NCBI RefSeq assembly: GCF_007667425.1
Contig: NZ_VDRC01000001.1
Location: forward strand, 825,379 to 889,378
DNA length: 64,000 nucleotides
Reading direction: 5' to 3'
Origin: Microbacterium sp. 1.5R
GTDB taxonomy: Bacteria; Actinomycetota; Actinomycetes; Actinomycetales; Microbacteriaceae
This document shows positions 45,142-54,595 of the stretch, piece by piece. Below the pieces are notes generated by a model that was not told where the DNA came from, ran no database searches, and worked only from the letters and a program-made list of their open reading frames with translations. Position numbers and translations under genes: made by a program. Positions within the stretch are counted from its first letter, which is position 1. Each line of letters begins with the position of its first letter.

Positions 45142-46097
45142 CTGTCTTCGTCGACGACCGCTACCGCGGCAGTCATGGCATCGGTCGCTACGCCGCCGAG
45201 GTGCTCCCCCGGCTCACCGTACCGTGGCAGTCCCTGGGGCTGAGCGGCAGCCCGTTCTCCCCTGTCGACGCGTTCCGCCCCACGGCCGCGCGCGACGGCG
45301 CGCTCGTGTACTCCCCCGGCTACGGCGCGCTCGTCCGCGCGCCGCGACAGCTGCTCACCCTGCACGACCTGATCCAGCTGAGCACCCCCGGGATCGGCCG
45401 GTGGAAGTTCGCCGCGTACTACGCCGGCCCGGTCAGGAACGTCGTGCGCAGAGCCGGTGTCGTGCTGACGGTCTCGGAGACCTCGGCATCGGCCCTCCGC
45501 TCGTGGGTCGACGACGACGATGTCGAGATCGTCAACGCCGGCAACGGGTGTTCGGCCGCTTTCCACCCGGGGGCAGGGGCGGGGCCGCAGGCCGATCCGT
45601 ACCTCCTGTTCGTCGGCAACGGCAGGGCGCACAAGAACTTCGACGTCGTCCTCGATGCCCTGGCTCTCGCCCGGGACGCACGACTGGTGGCCGTCGTCCC
45701 CCACCGCGGGATCGGCGATCTCCGAGCACGAGCGACGCACCGCGGCGTCGATGCGCGGGTCCGCTGGGTGAGCGGCGTGGACGATGAGGGCCTCGCCGAC
45801 CTCTACCGGGGCGCTGCCGCGACGGTGATGCCGTCGACGCTCGAGGGTTTCGGGCTCCCCGCGCTGGAGTCCGTCCGCTGCGGCACCCCCGTCATCCACT
45901 GGGTCGGATGCGAGTCGGTCGCGGAGATCGTCGCCGACCGCGGCGCGGCGGTGTCGTCGTCCGCTGACGCAGGGGAATGGGCCGAGGCGCTGCGCGACGC
46001 GCTCGCCACGGCCCGGCGTGTGGAGGCGCCGGACGGATACGACTGGGACCGCACCGCCGGCATCGTCTCCGAGACCATCGCCCGCTTCGGCGACTGA
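45138..46097 (+). CDS. GT4 glycosyltransferase
   Basis: 319 residues. It starts MTVFVDDRYRGSHGIGRYAA with a donor-site Gly loop, LTLHDLIQLSTP, LFVGNGRAHKNFDVVLDALA, and the EX7E motif in STLEGFGLPALESVRCGTPV. The gene overlaps the preceding transferase (ATGA), so the two are co-translated and probably add consecutive sugars. Its stop abuts the stop of the convergent glycosyltransferase gene (TGATCA), with no room for a terminator. Confidence 0.92.
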   Translation: MTVFVDDRYRGSHGIGRYAAEVLPRLTVPWQSLGLSGSPFSPVDAFRPTAARDGALVYSPGYGALVRAPRQLLTLHDLIQLSTPGIGRWKFAAYYAGPVRNVVRRAGVVLTVSETSASALRSWVDDDDVEIVNAGNGCSAAFHPGAGAGPQADPYLLFVGNGRAHKNFDVVLDALALARDARLVAVVPHRGIGDLRARATHRGVDARVRWVSGVDDEGLADLYRGAAATVMPSTLEGFGLPALESVRCGTPVIHWVGCESVAEIVADRGAAVSSSADAGEWAEALRDALATARRVEAPDGYDWDRTAGIVSETIARFGD

Positions 46098-47204
46098 TCA
46101 GGCGTTCCGGCGCGGCACCGCGCGGATGAACCCCTCCAGCGCATCGGTCTTGCGCTCCCACGATGCCTCGGATGCCGCGCGCTCCCCTGCCGTGTTGGGT
46201 GACGGATGCTGCAGCGCACGGCCGAGCGCGGCATCCGCATCGCCCCGGTCGGTGTAGACCTCCACACCGTTCTCCGACGCTCCGGTGATCCCGGGCGTCT
46301 GGCGCGCGATGACGGCGAGCCCGGCCGCGAGGTACTCGTACAGCTTCATCGGGCTGCGACCGGCGTTGAGCGGGTGGTCGGAGAGCGGCAGCAGGCCGAC
46401 GCGCGCGGTGTGCAGCAGTGCGGGCACGTCGGCGTAGGCGATCGCGCCGATGAGCTCGACATTCGACGGCACGCCGCCCGGCGGCCCGGCACCCGGGCCC
46501 GCGATGACGAATTCGACGTCCGGTCGGGATCGGGCCCAGGCGTCGACCTGCTCCCAGTCGAAACGGTCGTCGAGGGCACCGACGTAGACGCAGCGTGCTG
46601 CCCGAGGCCGTCCCTGCGCCTCGGGCGCGGCGAAGCGCGCGGCATCCGCTCCGTTCTCGAGGACGAGCGACGGCATCCGGATGTCTCCGAGCCCCCGGAG
46701 CACCTCGCCGGAGGTCGCGACCACGCCGTCGACCGCGCCGAGGATGCGCCGCTGCAGCGCGTTCTTCAGCCCGTCGGGGTACAGGTCGGTCGGTCGGTAG
46801 ATCACGCGGTCGGAGAGCGACCGCACGGACGGGTCCCACAGCAGCGGCTGGTCGATGAGCACCGCGTCGAACTCTCCGGCGACACCCTCGCGGGCGAGCA
46901 GACCGGCTACGCGCGACGTGCTCATCGGGGCGGGCAGGATCGTACGCGGCACGATCTGCAGCACCCCGTCGTCGTCGCGCTGCGGATGCGAGGGCACCAG
47001 GGCGTGCCCTTGCCGGTCCACGCGGCCCGTCAGCCGATGGACGAGCGAGATCGGAGTGCTCAGGTGCGTCACATCCCAGCCGCGCTGCGCGAGCACGCGG
47101 GCGTAGTGGTGACTGCCTACCCGGAACGCTCCGAACGGATGGCTGTGCGAGAGGAAGAGGACGCGGCCGGTCGGCGCCTCGGATCGCTCCGGCCCCCGCG
47201 TCAC
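46098..47204 (-). CDS. glycosyltransferase, GT-B/GT4-like
   Basis: 368 residues. RVLFLSHSHPFGAFRVGSHH at the start (donor loop with HPFG), YRPTDLYPDG, CVYVGALDDRFDWEQVDAWA and a C-terminal LLPLSDHPLNAGRSPMKLYE with YLAAGLAVIA. This pattern fits the GT4-like polysaccharide transferases with an SPMKLYEYLA signature. The GTG at 47204 overlaps the stop of the pyruvyl-transferase gene (GTGA). It may add a sugar to the polymer whose acetal the partner makes. Confidence 0.88.
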   Translation of the reverse strand: MTRGPERSEAPTGRVLFLSHSHPFGAFRVGSHHYARVLAQRGWDVTHLSTPISLVHRLTGRVDRQGHALVPSHPQRDDDGVLQIVPRTILPAPMSTSRVAGLLAREGVAGEFDAVLIDQPLLWDPSVRSLSDRVIYRPTDLYPDGLKNALQRRILGAVDGVVATSGEVLRGLGDIRMPSLVLENGADAARFAAPEAQGRPRAARCVYVGALDDRFDWEQVDAWARSRPDVEFVIAGPGAGPPGGVPSNVELIGAIAYADVPALLHTARVGLLPLSDHPLNAGRSPMKLYEYLAAGLAVIARQTPGITGASENGVEVYTDRGDADAALGRALQHPSPNTAGERAASEASWERKTDALEGFIRAVPRRNA

Positions 47205-48301
47205 GAGCGCACCCTGCGCACGGCTCGCCGGATCCGGTCCTGGACGTCTGCGAGCGTCGCCTCCGCGACGCGCACCCGTTCGGAGATCTCCTCCGCCCTC
47301 TCGGACGTCGGGGCGAGCGCGGCGCGCATCCGATCGGGATCGCCCACCGAGTCGACGGATACGTCGTGCACCCCGATCGCCGCGAACGCCTTCGCGATCT
47401 TCGCGGTGGGGGCGGGCACCAGCTCGACGGGGATCGCACCGCTCAGCGACGCGAGCACCAGCACGTGCATGCGATCGCTGATCACCAGCTGCGCCCCGTC
47501 GTACCGCTGCCGCAGGCGCTCCTCGTGGATGACCGGATCCGTCTCTCCCCAGGCCTCGAACTCCCCGCCCAGGAGCCGTGCCAGCTCGCGTGACCGGTCC
47601 TCGTCCTCGCGGACCTGGACCACGGTGCGGATCGTGAGCCCGGCCTCCCGCGCGGCGGCACGCACCGCCGCCACCCACTCCGTGTCGGGCAGCGGACGCG
47701 CTCCGCGCAGACTCACCAGCAGTTCGGAGCGCTCACTCCACGACGAGCCGGCCCGCCTCCCTGCGGAGAATCCGATGTCGGGCGCCAGCCGCCCGCAGCG
47801 CGCCGTCGCCAGCGTCGCGTCGTCGCGCCACAGCGTCACCTGCGACAGGCGGGCGGCGAGGCGATGGATGCCGAGCGCGGGCCATGAGGGAGCCCGGATG
47901 CCGCGCGGCGGCCGCACGACGACCCCGCCCTTGAGGCGGACGATGAGCGTTTCGGCGAGGAACACGAGTTCCCTGAGCTCATTGCCGCGGTCGAGCGGGA
48001 TCTCGCCCGCCTCGAACACCAGCACCGGATGCCGTGGCGCAGCGACGAGCAGTCGCAGCCAGCGCGGCACCGACGTCTTGCCGCGCAGCACGATCGCGTC
48101 GGACGGCAGGCCCAGCTGCGTCAGCCATGAGTCCGGACCCTCGCCCGTGTAGGCCACGAGGTCGTCGCTCGTCCCCCGCGCCCATTCCAGGGTCTCGCGG
48201 CGGATCAGTGCGTCGCCGATGTTGCCCGCAGGCCCGGTGAGCGAGACGAATGTCCGTGTTGCGCGGGGCGCTCTCGACGATCGTGGATCCCGGCGGCGCA
48301 T
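47201..48301 (-). CDS. polysaccharide pyruvyl transferase-family protein (copy 1)
   Basis: 366 residues of the CsaB/PssM family (PF04230): GNIGDALIRRETLEWARGTS near residue 26, and the conserved LVISDRMHVLVLASLSGAIP near 275. These enzymes transfer enolpyruvate or pyruvate ketal from PEP to a sugar in teichoic-like or wall polymers. Ketal sugars often anchor S-layer SLH domains, but no SLH protein was seen here. The ATG at 48301 is 6 nt after a TAGATT box. Divergent direction from the ABC exporter unit is not the case: it lies 67 bases downstream of the ATPase gene in the same direction. Confidence 0.88.
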   Translation of the reverse strand: MRRRDPRSSRAPRATRTFVSLTGPAGNIGDALIRRETLEWARGTSDDLVAYTGEGPDSWLTQLGLPSDAIVLRGKTSVPRWLRLLVAAPRHPVLVFEAGEIPLDRGNELRELVFLAETLIVRLKGGVVVRPPRGIRAPSWPALGIHRLAARLSQVTLWRDDATLATARCGRLAPDIGFSAGRRAGSSWSERSELLVSLRGARPLPDTEWVAAVRAAAREAGLTIRTVVQVREDEDRSRELARLLGGEFEAWGETDPVIHEERLRQRYDGAQLVISDRMHVLVLASLSGAIPVELVPAPTAKIAKAFAAIGVHDVSVDSVGDPDRMRAALAPTSERAEEISERVRVAEATLADVQDRIRRAVRRVRS

Positions 48302-48307
48302 GAGCCA

Positions 48308-48313
48308 AATCTA
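48308..48313 (-). promoter_or_regulatory. -10 box of the pyruvyl transferase gene (leaderless type)
   Basis: TAGATT on the minus strand ends 6 nt before the ATG at 48301. Confidence 0.45.
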
Positions 48314-48368
48314 GTCGGTTCCCCCGAGCGACCCGCTCACGCCGTGTCCCGACGTCCGGATCCGTCGA

Positions 48369-50084
48369 TCAGGGGACGGTCGTGCCCGTCCCCGGGTCGG
48401 TGCCGGTTCCCGGGTCAGTCCCCGTCCCCGGATCGGTTCCTGTCCCCGGATCCGTGCCGGTCCCCGGGTCAGTGCCGGTCCCCGGGTCGGTCCCCGTCCC
48501 CGGATCCGTGCCCGTTCCCGGGTCGACGGGGGTCTCACTCTGCACGGGAGGCGCGGGCTCCGGCTCAGGAGCAGGGGTCTGGGAGGGGCGCCGCACCGGC
48601 GTCCTGTCCGGCTCCTCGGTCTCGACCGGGAGCACGCGCGCCACGGAGACGGCGGCGCTGACGCGCACGCCCTCCTCGTTCTGCGCGGTGACCGTGTAGA
48701 CCACTGCCTCGGCGGCGCAGGAGAACGGGACAGCGCGGTCGGAGAGATCGGCCGGCAGCGCGGCCGCGATCGGGAGCTCCAGGGCGTCCACCTGCGCGTC
48801 GCCCGCTCCGATCGCGACGCTGTCGGCGTCGTCGATCTGCCAGCTCAGCAGCACCTGCCCGTCCTCGGCATCCTCGGAGGCGCACTCGACCGTGGCCGTG
48901 TTGGCCGTGAAGCTGTTGATCACCGGATCGGCCACCGCAGCGGGCGGCGCAGCGGTCGGTCGCGTGGACGGCTCCGGGTCGGCCGGCGCTGCCGCGGTGC
49001 TGAGGGTCCCGATGATCGCACCGGCGGCCACCGCGAGCAGCACGGCGACTCCCGTGAGCACCATGAGGAGAACGCTGCGCGTGCGCGTGCGCTGCTCGAG
49101 ACGCCGATGACGCTCTCGCCGAGCCCGTGCACGCGGCTCGTCGGCGGTCGAGGTCGCCAGCGGCACGGCTCCCCCGGCAGACGGGCGCGGCCCATCGTCT
49201 GCCGCCGAGCCCGCCTCGAACCCGACGGCGACCGGCGCGTTCTTCGTCTGCGGCTTGGGGGCGGACGCTGCGCCGACGGCATTGGCGCCGGGATTCTTGG
49301 TCCACGCCACGTACTCGGCGATGACGTCGTCGGTGGGGCCGTCGGCGATGAGTTCGCCCTTGTGCACCCACAGCACCCGCTCGCACGTCTGCTTCAGCGA
49401 CCCGACGGAGTGGCTGACGATCATCACGAGACCCGCACTGTCACGCAGTTCGTTGATGCGCTTCTCGCTCTTGGTGCGGAACCGCCGATCGCCCACCGCG
49501 AGGGCTTCATCGACGAGCAGGATCGAGTGCGCCTTCGCCGACGCGATCGCGAATTTCAGTCGCGCACCCATGCCGGACGAGTAGGTCCGCATGGGGTGGT
49601 AGATGAAGTCGTTGAGCTCAGCGAAGTCCGCGATCTCGTCGACGCGCGCTGCCGCTTCCTCGGGGCTGAACCCCATTGCGAGGAGTCCGAGCCTGATGTT
49701 GTTCTCGCCGGAGAGCTCGGGCACGAGCGCGGCGTTGACCCCGAGGAGCACGGGGCGCTCGCGCGCGAAGATCGCACCATCGGAGGGCGGGATCAGCCCC
49801 GTCATGGCGCGGAAGAGAGTGGATTTGCCCGAGCCGTTGTGGCCGATGACGCCGATCGACTCGCCCTCGTTGGCGGTGAAGCTCACGCCGCGCAGCGCCG
49901 GAACGGTCTGCAGATCACGACCGCCCCGGAACGAGCGAAGGCTCATCAGCGACTCGCGCGTGGTCATCCGCTTGCCGGAGGCGTAGACGCGATAGTTCAC
50001 GTGCACGTTGTCGGCGACGATCATCGGGCGCGGCGCGTTCTCGGGCGCCTCGGCCCGGGTCCCCGGAAGCAGCAGATCAGTCAC
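48369..50084 (-). CDS. polysaccharide ABC exporter ATPase fused to a membrane and outer tail
   Basis: 571 residues. Residues 1-260 are a TagH/Wzt-type ATPase: Walker A GHNGSGKST (81-89), signature YSSGMGARL (168-176), Walker B ILLVDEAL (188-195), H-loop VSHSVGSL. A charged linker with RARARRERHRRLEQRTRTR leads to one membrane helix (337-359), then an outer Ig/FN3-like region (VINSFTANTATVECASEDAE) and eight tandem copies of DPGTGT (the last 53 residues). It powers export of the lipid-linked polymer with the permease. TagH proteins also have an outer tail; the DPGTGT repeat is unusual. Confidence 0.92.
   Translation of the reverse strand: MTDLLLPGTRAEAPENAPRPMIVADNVHVNYRVYASGKRMTTRESLMSLRSFRGGRDLQTVPALRGVSFTANEGESIGVIGHNGSGKSTLFRAMTGLIPPSDGAIFARERPVLLGVNAALVPELSGENNIRLGLLAMGFSPEEAAARVDEIADFAELNDFIYHPMRTYSSGMGARLKFAIASAKAHSILLVDEALAVGDRRFRTKSEKRINELRDSAGLVMIVSHSVGSLKQTCERVLWVHKGELIADGPTDDVIAEYVAWTKNPGANAVGAASAPKPQTKNAPVAVGFEAGSAADDGPRPSAGGAVPLATSTADEPRARARRERHRRLEQRTRTRSVLLMVLTGVAVLLAVAAGAIIGTLSTAAAPADPEPSTRPTAAPPAAVADPVINSFTANTATVECASEDAEDGQVLLSWQIDDADSVAIGAGDAQVDALELPIAAALPADLSDRAVPFSCAAEAVVYTVTAQNEEGVRVSAAVSVARVLPVETEEPDRTPVRRPSQTPAPEPEPAPPVQSETPVDPGTGTDPGTGTDPGTGTDPGTGTDPGTGTDPGTGTDPGTGTDPGTGTTVP
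48372..48528 (-). repeat. 18-bp coding repeat (DPGTGT x8)
   Basis: Eight 18-bp units encode DPGTGT near the end of the exporter ATPase. Copies differ at third positions (GGGAC/GGGAA, TCCGG/ACCGG), so the repeat is old enough to have drifted but could still change length by slippage without frameshift. Confidence 0.9.
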
Positions 50085-50928
50085 CGAGACCGTACCTCGG
50101 TTCGCCCTGCCAGAAGAAGATCGTTCCGCCGATGACCGTCACGAGCGCCCAGATGGGCGCGGCGATCCACGCGAGCAGGGGGGCGGCGTAGCTGTCGAGC
50201 ATCACGTCGCGGGCGAGGGAGATGAATTCGTAGGTCGGCAGGAGGTGCGCGATCGTGAGCAGCGTCGGGAACCCGGCGAGCGCCCCGTCGATGTTGAAGA
50301 AGATGCCACTGCCGTAGAACAGCACACGGTTGATGATCGGCACGAGCTGCTGGATGTCGCGGGTGCGCACTGAGATCCGCGCGACGATGAGGGCGACACC
50401 GAGATTGAACACGCCCATCACCGCGAGGATGGGGAAGATGAGCAGCCAGGACCAGCTGATCGGCTCGCCCAGAATGAGCAGGAGGATGCCGAGCAGGACC
50501 ATCACCGGGACGATCCGCATCGCCTGCTCGACGATCACCGAGATGGGGAGCAGGACGCGAGGGAAGCCGAAGCTCTGCACGAGCTTGGCATTGCTCGTGA
50601 TCGACTTCGACCCGCTGCCGAAGCACCCCGTGAAGAACTCGAAGACGAAGACGCCGACGAGCAGGTAGGGCACGAAGTTCGCCGGACGGGCAGCACCGGC
50701 GAGGATGAAGTTGAAGATCGTGCCGTAGACGATCGCGAGCGCGAGGGGCTTGAGCACGATCCAGAGCACGCCGAGGCGGTTCGGCAGCAGCCCGCCGATG
50801 AGCCGGCTGCCCGCAAGGCGCAGCGCGAACATGCGGAGCTGCCAGGTGTCGGCGAGATAGTCACCGAATCGAGGACGCTTGCCCACCTGGCTGAGCCCGG
50901 CGGTCACGGGCGCAGCAATCGCTCCCAT
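50077..50928 (-). CDS. polysaccharide ABC exporter permease
   Basis: 283 residues, ABC-2 type (TagG/Wzm-like), with six hydrophobic segments: RLGVLWIVLKPLALAIVYGT, PYLLVGVFVFEFFTGCFGSG, VVIGGTIFF-type C-terminus. It starts with a long cytosolic N-terminus MGAIAAPVTAGLSQVGKRPR. It overlaps the ATPase gene by 8 bases. A TAGCAT box at 50994-50999 may give it its own promoter, since 104 bases separate it from ugd. Confidence 0.92.
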   Translation of the reverse strand: MGAIAAPVTAGLSQVGKRPRFGDYLADTWQLRMFALRLAGSRLIGGLLPNRLGVLWIVLKPLALAIVYGTIFNFILAGAARPANFVPYLLVGVFVFEFFTGCFGSGSKSITSNAKLVQSFGFPRVLLPISVIVEQAMRIVPVMVLLGILLLILGEPISWSWLLIFPILAVMGVFNLGVALIVARISVRTRDIQQLVPIINRVLFYGSGIFFNIDGALAGFPTLLTIAHLLPTYEFISLARDVMLDSYAAPLLAWIAAPIWALVTVIGGTIFFWQGEPRYGLGD

Positions 50929-50993
50929 TCCGATCCTCTACCTCTCTCCAGCCTGGTACGAGATGCCCGTCGACCAGCGCGGCATATCGGAAC

Positions 50994-50999
50994 ATGCTA
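50994..50999 (-). promoter_or_regulatory. -10-like box before the exporter genes
   Basis: TAGCAT on the minus strand, 65 nt before the permease ATG. Weak evidence only. Confidence 0.3.
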
Positions 51000-51032
51000 C
51001 CCCACAGCTCGCGACTCCCAGGCCGACGACGA

Positions 51033-52199
51033 TCAGTCGCGGCCGTAGATGTCGCGCGTGTAGACCTTATGGGCGACGTCATCGAGAGCGTCGGTCGAGC
51101 GGTTCGCGATGATGACGTCGGCGCGCGTCTTGAACTCCTCGAGATCGCGCACCACCTCCGAGTGGAAGAACTCCTCGTCGTCCAGCGACGGCTCGTACAC
51201 CACCACCTCGACACCCTTGGCCTTGATGCGCTTCATGATGCCCTGGATCGACGAGGCACGGAAGTTGTCCGATCCGGACTTCATCACGAGGCGGTAGACG
51301 CCGACCGTACGCGGCCCGCGAGCGAGGATGTCGGAGGCGACGAAGTCCTTCCGCGTGCTGTTGGCGTCGACGATCGCCGCGATGAGGTTCTGCGGCACCT
51401 CGGAGTAATTGGCCAGCAGCTGCTTGGTGTCCTTCGGCAGGCAGTAGCCGCCGTACCCGAAAGAGGGATTGTTGTAGTGCGAGCCGATCCGCGGGTCGAG
51501 TCCCACACCCTCGATGATCTGCTTGGAGTCGAGCCCGTGCACGGCGGCGTACGTGTCGAGCTCGTTGAAGTAGGCCACGCGCAGCGCGAGGTAGGTATTG
51601 GCAAACAGCTTGATCGCCTCCGCCTCCGTCGAGTCGGTGAGGAGCACCGGCACGCCGGTCGCGATGGCTCCCTCGACGAGCAGATCGGCGAAGCGCTGAC
51701 CGACCGGCCCTCGGTCACCCACGACGATCCGCGACGGGTACAGGTTGTCGTGCAGGGCGCGCCCCTCGCGCAGGAATTCCGGCGAGAACACGATCGCCGC
51801 ATCGGGGTGCGCCGCCGCCATCCGCGCGGTGAACCCGACCGGCACGGTCGACTTGATCACGATGGCGGCCTCGGGGTTGACCTCCAGCACGGTGTCGATG
51901 ACCGACTCGACCGAGGAGGTGTCGAAGTAGTTCGTCACCTCGTCGTAATTCGTCGGCGTCGCCACGACCACGAAATCCGCGTCGCGGTAGGCCTCGGTCG
52001 CATCCGTCGTGGGTGTGAGATCGAGCTCGCGGGTGGCGAGGTAGTCCTCGAGCTCGACGTCGGCGATCGGCGAGACCCGACGGCGAAGCAGCTCGACCTT
52101 CGCCGGATCGATGTCGACCGCGAAGACCGCGTTGTGCTGGGCGAGGATGACGGCGTTGGACAGGCCGACGTATCCGGTCCCGGCGATGGCGATCTTCAT
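51033..52199 (-). CDS. ugd: UDP-glucose 6-dehydrogenase
   Basis: 388 residues; oxidises UDP-glucose to UDP-glucuronate with two NAD+. Rossmann motif [13 protein letters not shown] at the N-terminus, the substrate helix [30 protein letters not shown], and the catalytic Cys253 in [12 protein letters not shown]. It supplies uronic acid for the polymer. The ATG at 52199 is 6 nt after a TAGCCT -10 box and diverges from the first GT2-GT4 fusion gene with only 40 bases between starts. Confidence 0.95.
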   Translation of the reverse strand: MKIAIAGTGYVGLSNAVILAQHNAVFAVDIDPAKVELLRRRVSPIADVELEDYLATRELDLTPTTDATEAYRDADFVVVATPTNYDEVTNYFDTSSVESVIDTVLEVNPEAAIVIKSTVPVGFTARMAAAHPDAAIVFSPEFLREGRALHDNLYPSRIVVGDRGPVGQRFADLLVEGAIATGVPVLLTDSTEAEAIKLFANTYLALRVAYFNELDTYAAVHGLDSKQIIEGVGLDPRIGSHYNNPSFGYGGYCLPKDTKQLLANYSEVPQNLIAAIVDANSTRKDFVASDILARGPRTVGVYRLVMKSGSDNFRASSIQGIMKRIKAKGVEVVVYEPSLDDEEFFHSEVVRDLEEFKTRADVIIANRSTDALDDVAHKVYTRDIYGRD

Positions 52200-52205
52200 G
52201 CCCTC

Positions 52206-52231
52206 AGGCTATCCCGACGCATGGATAGACT
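52206..52231. promoter_or_regulatory. overlapping divergent promoters of ugd and the first GT2-GT4 gene
   Basis: TAGCCT on the minus strand (52206-52211) ends 6 nt before the ugd ATG. TAGACT on the plus strand (52226-52231) ends 8 nt before the ATG at 52240. Both transcripts would be leaderless, in a 40-base interval. Confidence 0.5.
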
Positions 52232-52239
52232 CGTGCGCG

Positions 52240-54573
52240 ATGACATCGCGCCCCCTCCTCACGATCGTGATGCCCGTCTCGGATGACGACGAGACCGTTG
52301 CGACGGCGATCGAGAGCGCACTCGCGCAGACCGTCGCCGACATCGAGATCGTGTGCGTCGACGATGCGTCGACCGACGGCACCGCGGCACTGCTGGAGGG
52401 ATTCCGTCGTCGGGACGAGCGGGTGCGCGTCGTGCGTCACGACCGCAATCTCTCGGCCTTCCAGGCCCGCCGAACGGGCGTCCTCGCCGCGCGCGCCGAC
52501 CGGGTGATGTTCCTCGACGGCGACGACGAGTTGACGCCGGATGCCGCGGCGGTGGCTCTCGCGCGGGCGGGCGAGACGGATGCCGACATCATCGGTGTCG
52601 GCGTCACGGTCGTTGAACGGGACGGCCGCACCGGCAGCCCCTACGAGGTGCGGTTGCAGCCTCCCGCAGACACGTTCTCGGGGAACGACGTGCTGCGCGC
52701 ACTCTTCCCTATCGGCAGACCGGCGCAGGGTCAGCTCTGGCGCTTCGTGTTCCGGGCCCGGCTGTTGAGGGAGGCGTACTCCCTCGTACCGGACGACCTG
52801 GTGCTGCCCCGCGTCAACGACCTCCCGCTGCTGTTCCTCGCCGCCGCGCTCGCCACGAGCTACGCCGCCGTGCCGAACAAGGTCTACCGCTACCACTTCG
52901 GTCGCGGCGGCAGCGGGCACCGCGTCGACACCGCCGAGAGGGCGCGGTTCTACACCGGGGCGATCGATTCCGTCGACGCCATCGCCACGGCCGTCGACGG
53001 ACTCGCAGCCACCCATGCGGACCCGGACTTCGTCGCGGAGACATTCGCCTCCGTGCGCCTGTCGATCATCGGCTACGTGATCTACCAGCTCGTCGATCAC
53101 AGCGACGAAGGAGTGCTCGACGATGCGCTCGCACATCTGCACTCGGTCGCGAGCCCCCATGACGTCGTGCGGGCGGCCGCGCGCTTCTACCCGGCGACGC
53201 TCCGGGCGCTGAAGTTCCACGCGACCTGGCAGGGTATGCCGGAGCGGGCGGTGCGCAACGTCCTGCTGGTCACATCGACCCTGCGCACCGGCGGCGTCTC
53301 CGCCGTGCTCGCCGCGCAGGCGAGGTATCTGCAGGAGTCCGGCCTGCGCGTGATCGTGGTGGCGCGCAACGGCGGCAGCGACACGAGCGCGCTGCCGGCC
53401 GGCATCCAGTTCCGGGAACTGTCCGAGGGCCGGCTGCCCGCCCAGCTGGCGGAGTGGGCCGAGATCTGCCGCGAGCACGAGATCGACGTGGTGATCGACC
53501 ACCAGGTGCTCTACATGGACACGTGGCCGGAGTTCGCGCTCGTCGCACGCGCTGAGGGCGCCGCGACCATCGGGTGGTTGCACAACTTCGTCGCTCGTCC
53601 CGTGTATGACGGCAACGGCCGGCTGTCGCTCATCGAACGATCCAGCGCGACGCTCGCCCAGCTCATCACGCTGTCACCGCTCGACGTCGCGTACTTCCGG
53701 TTGCGCGGCATCCATCACGTCGCCCACCTGCCCAACCCTCCCTCGCCGATGATGCTCGAACCCCGGGGGCACCTCGACCCGAAGCGGCCGCCGGCGGGGC
53801 GGCTCGACCTCGTGTGGTGGGGGCGCCTCGAGCAGCGCACCAAGCAGGTCCGCGAGCTCGTACGGGTCGGCGTGCAACTGCGCACGCTGGGTGTGCCGTT
53901 CACTCTGCGGATCATCGGCCCCGACTGGGACGACGTCACCGCGCGGAAGCTCAATGCCCTGGCGCGTCGGCGCGGCGTCGGCGACGCCGTCGTAGCCGTG
54001 GGCCCCTTGCGCGGGGCGGCATTGGTCAGCGCGATCGACCAGGCGGACGCGTTCGTCTCGACGAGCATCATCGAGGGGTATCAGCTCACGATCGCCGAGG
54101 CGCAGGCCCGCGGGCTGCCGGTGTTCATGTACGCCCTGCCCTGGCTCACCCTCGTGCGGGAGAACGACGGTGTGGTCTCGGTGCCCCAGGGCGACGCGCG
54201 TGGGCTCGCCCTGCGGCTGGCGGAGATGCTCGAGGATCCCGAGCTCTACGCGCGGCTGTCACGCGCGTCGCAGCAGGCCGCGACCCGGGCGCGCGAGCAC
54301 GACTTCGCATCGCTGTACCGGGATGTGGTCGCAGGAGAGCTCGCAGCGGAGTTCTCGCCCTCGCCGACTCTCGATGACGCCCACGACCTGCTCGGCCTGC
54401 TGGTGTTCTTCGCGGAGCGGGCCGACGGCCGTGCCGTCGCTCCCGCGGACTCCGGGTCGCGGGGACAGCGGGTCTGGCGATCCGCGGCGCCGATCGGTCG
54501 GGCGGCCCTGCGGCGCCTACCGTGGCTGAAGCCGCTCGCTCACCGAGCAAAAGGGTGGCTCGGCGCGCGCTGA
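52240..54573 (+). CDS. GT2-GT4 fusion glycosyltransferase, paralogue 1
   Basis: 777 residues. GT2 domain at about 5-250 with Asp41-Asp42 (CVDDASTDG), acceptor-side NLSAFQARRTGV, and the metal site DGDDE (93-97). Then comes a linker and a GT4 domain at about 330-710 with RTGGVSAVLAAQARYLQESG, LLHN-like WLHNFVARPV and the EX7E pair Glu612/Glu620 (TSIIEGYQLTIAE). The last 50 residues are basic. Two transferases on one chain suggest that it makes two linkages of a repeating unit. The ATG is 8 nt after TAGACT. It ends 22 bases from the convergent pyruvyl transferase gene. Confidence 0.92.
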   Translation: MTSRPLLTIVMPVSDDDETVATAIESALAQTVADIEIVCVDDASTDGTAALLEGFRRRDERVRVVRHDRNLSAFQARRTGVLAARADRVMFLDGDDELTPDAAAVALARAGETDADIIGVGVTVVERDGRTGSPYEVRLQPPADTFSGNDVLRALFPIGRPAQGQLWRFVFRARLLREAYSLVPDDLVLPRVNDLPLLFLAAALATSYAAVPNKVYRYHFGRGGSGHRVDTAERARFYTGAIDSVDAIATAVDGLAATHADPDFVAETFASVRLSIIGYVIYQLVDHSDEGVLDDALAHLHSVASPHDVVRAAARFYPATLRALKFHATWQGMPERAVRNVLLVTSTLRTGGVSAVLAAQARYLQESGLRVIVVARNGGSDTSALPAGIQFRELSEGRLPAQLAEWAEICREHEIDVVIDHQVLYMDTWPEFALVARAEGAATIGWLHNFVARPVYDGNGRLSLIERSSATLAQLITLSPLDVAYFRLRGIHHVAHLPNPPSPMMLEPRGHLDPKRPPAGRLDLVWWGRLEQRTKQVRELVRVGVQLRTLGVPFTLRIIGPDWDDVTARKLNALARRRGVGDAVVAVGPLRGAALVSAIDQADAFVSTSIIEGYQLTIAEAQARGLPVFMYALPWLTLVRENDGVVSVPQGDARGLALRLAEMLEDPELYARLSRASQQAATRAREHDFASLYRDVVAGELAAEFSPSPTLDDAHDLLGLLVFFAERADGRAVAPADSGSRGQRVWRSAAPIGRAALRRLPWLKPLAHRAKGWLGAR

Positions 54574-54595
54574 ACGCCCACGCCCCTGACTCCCG

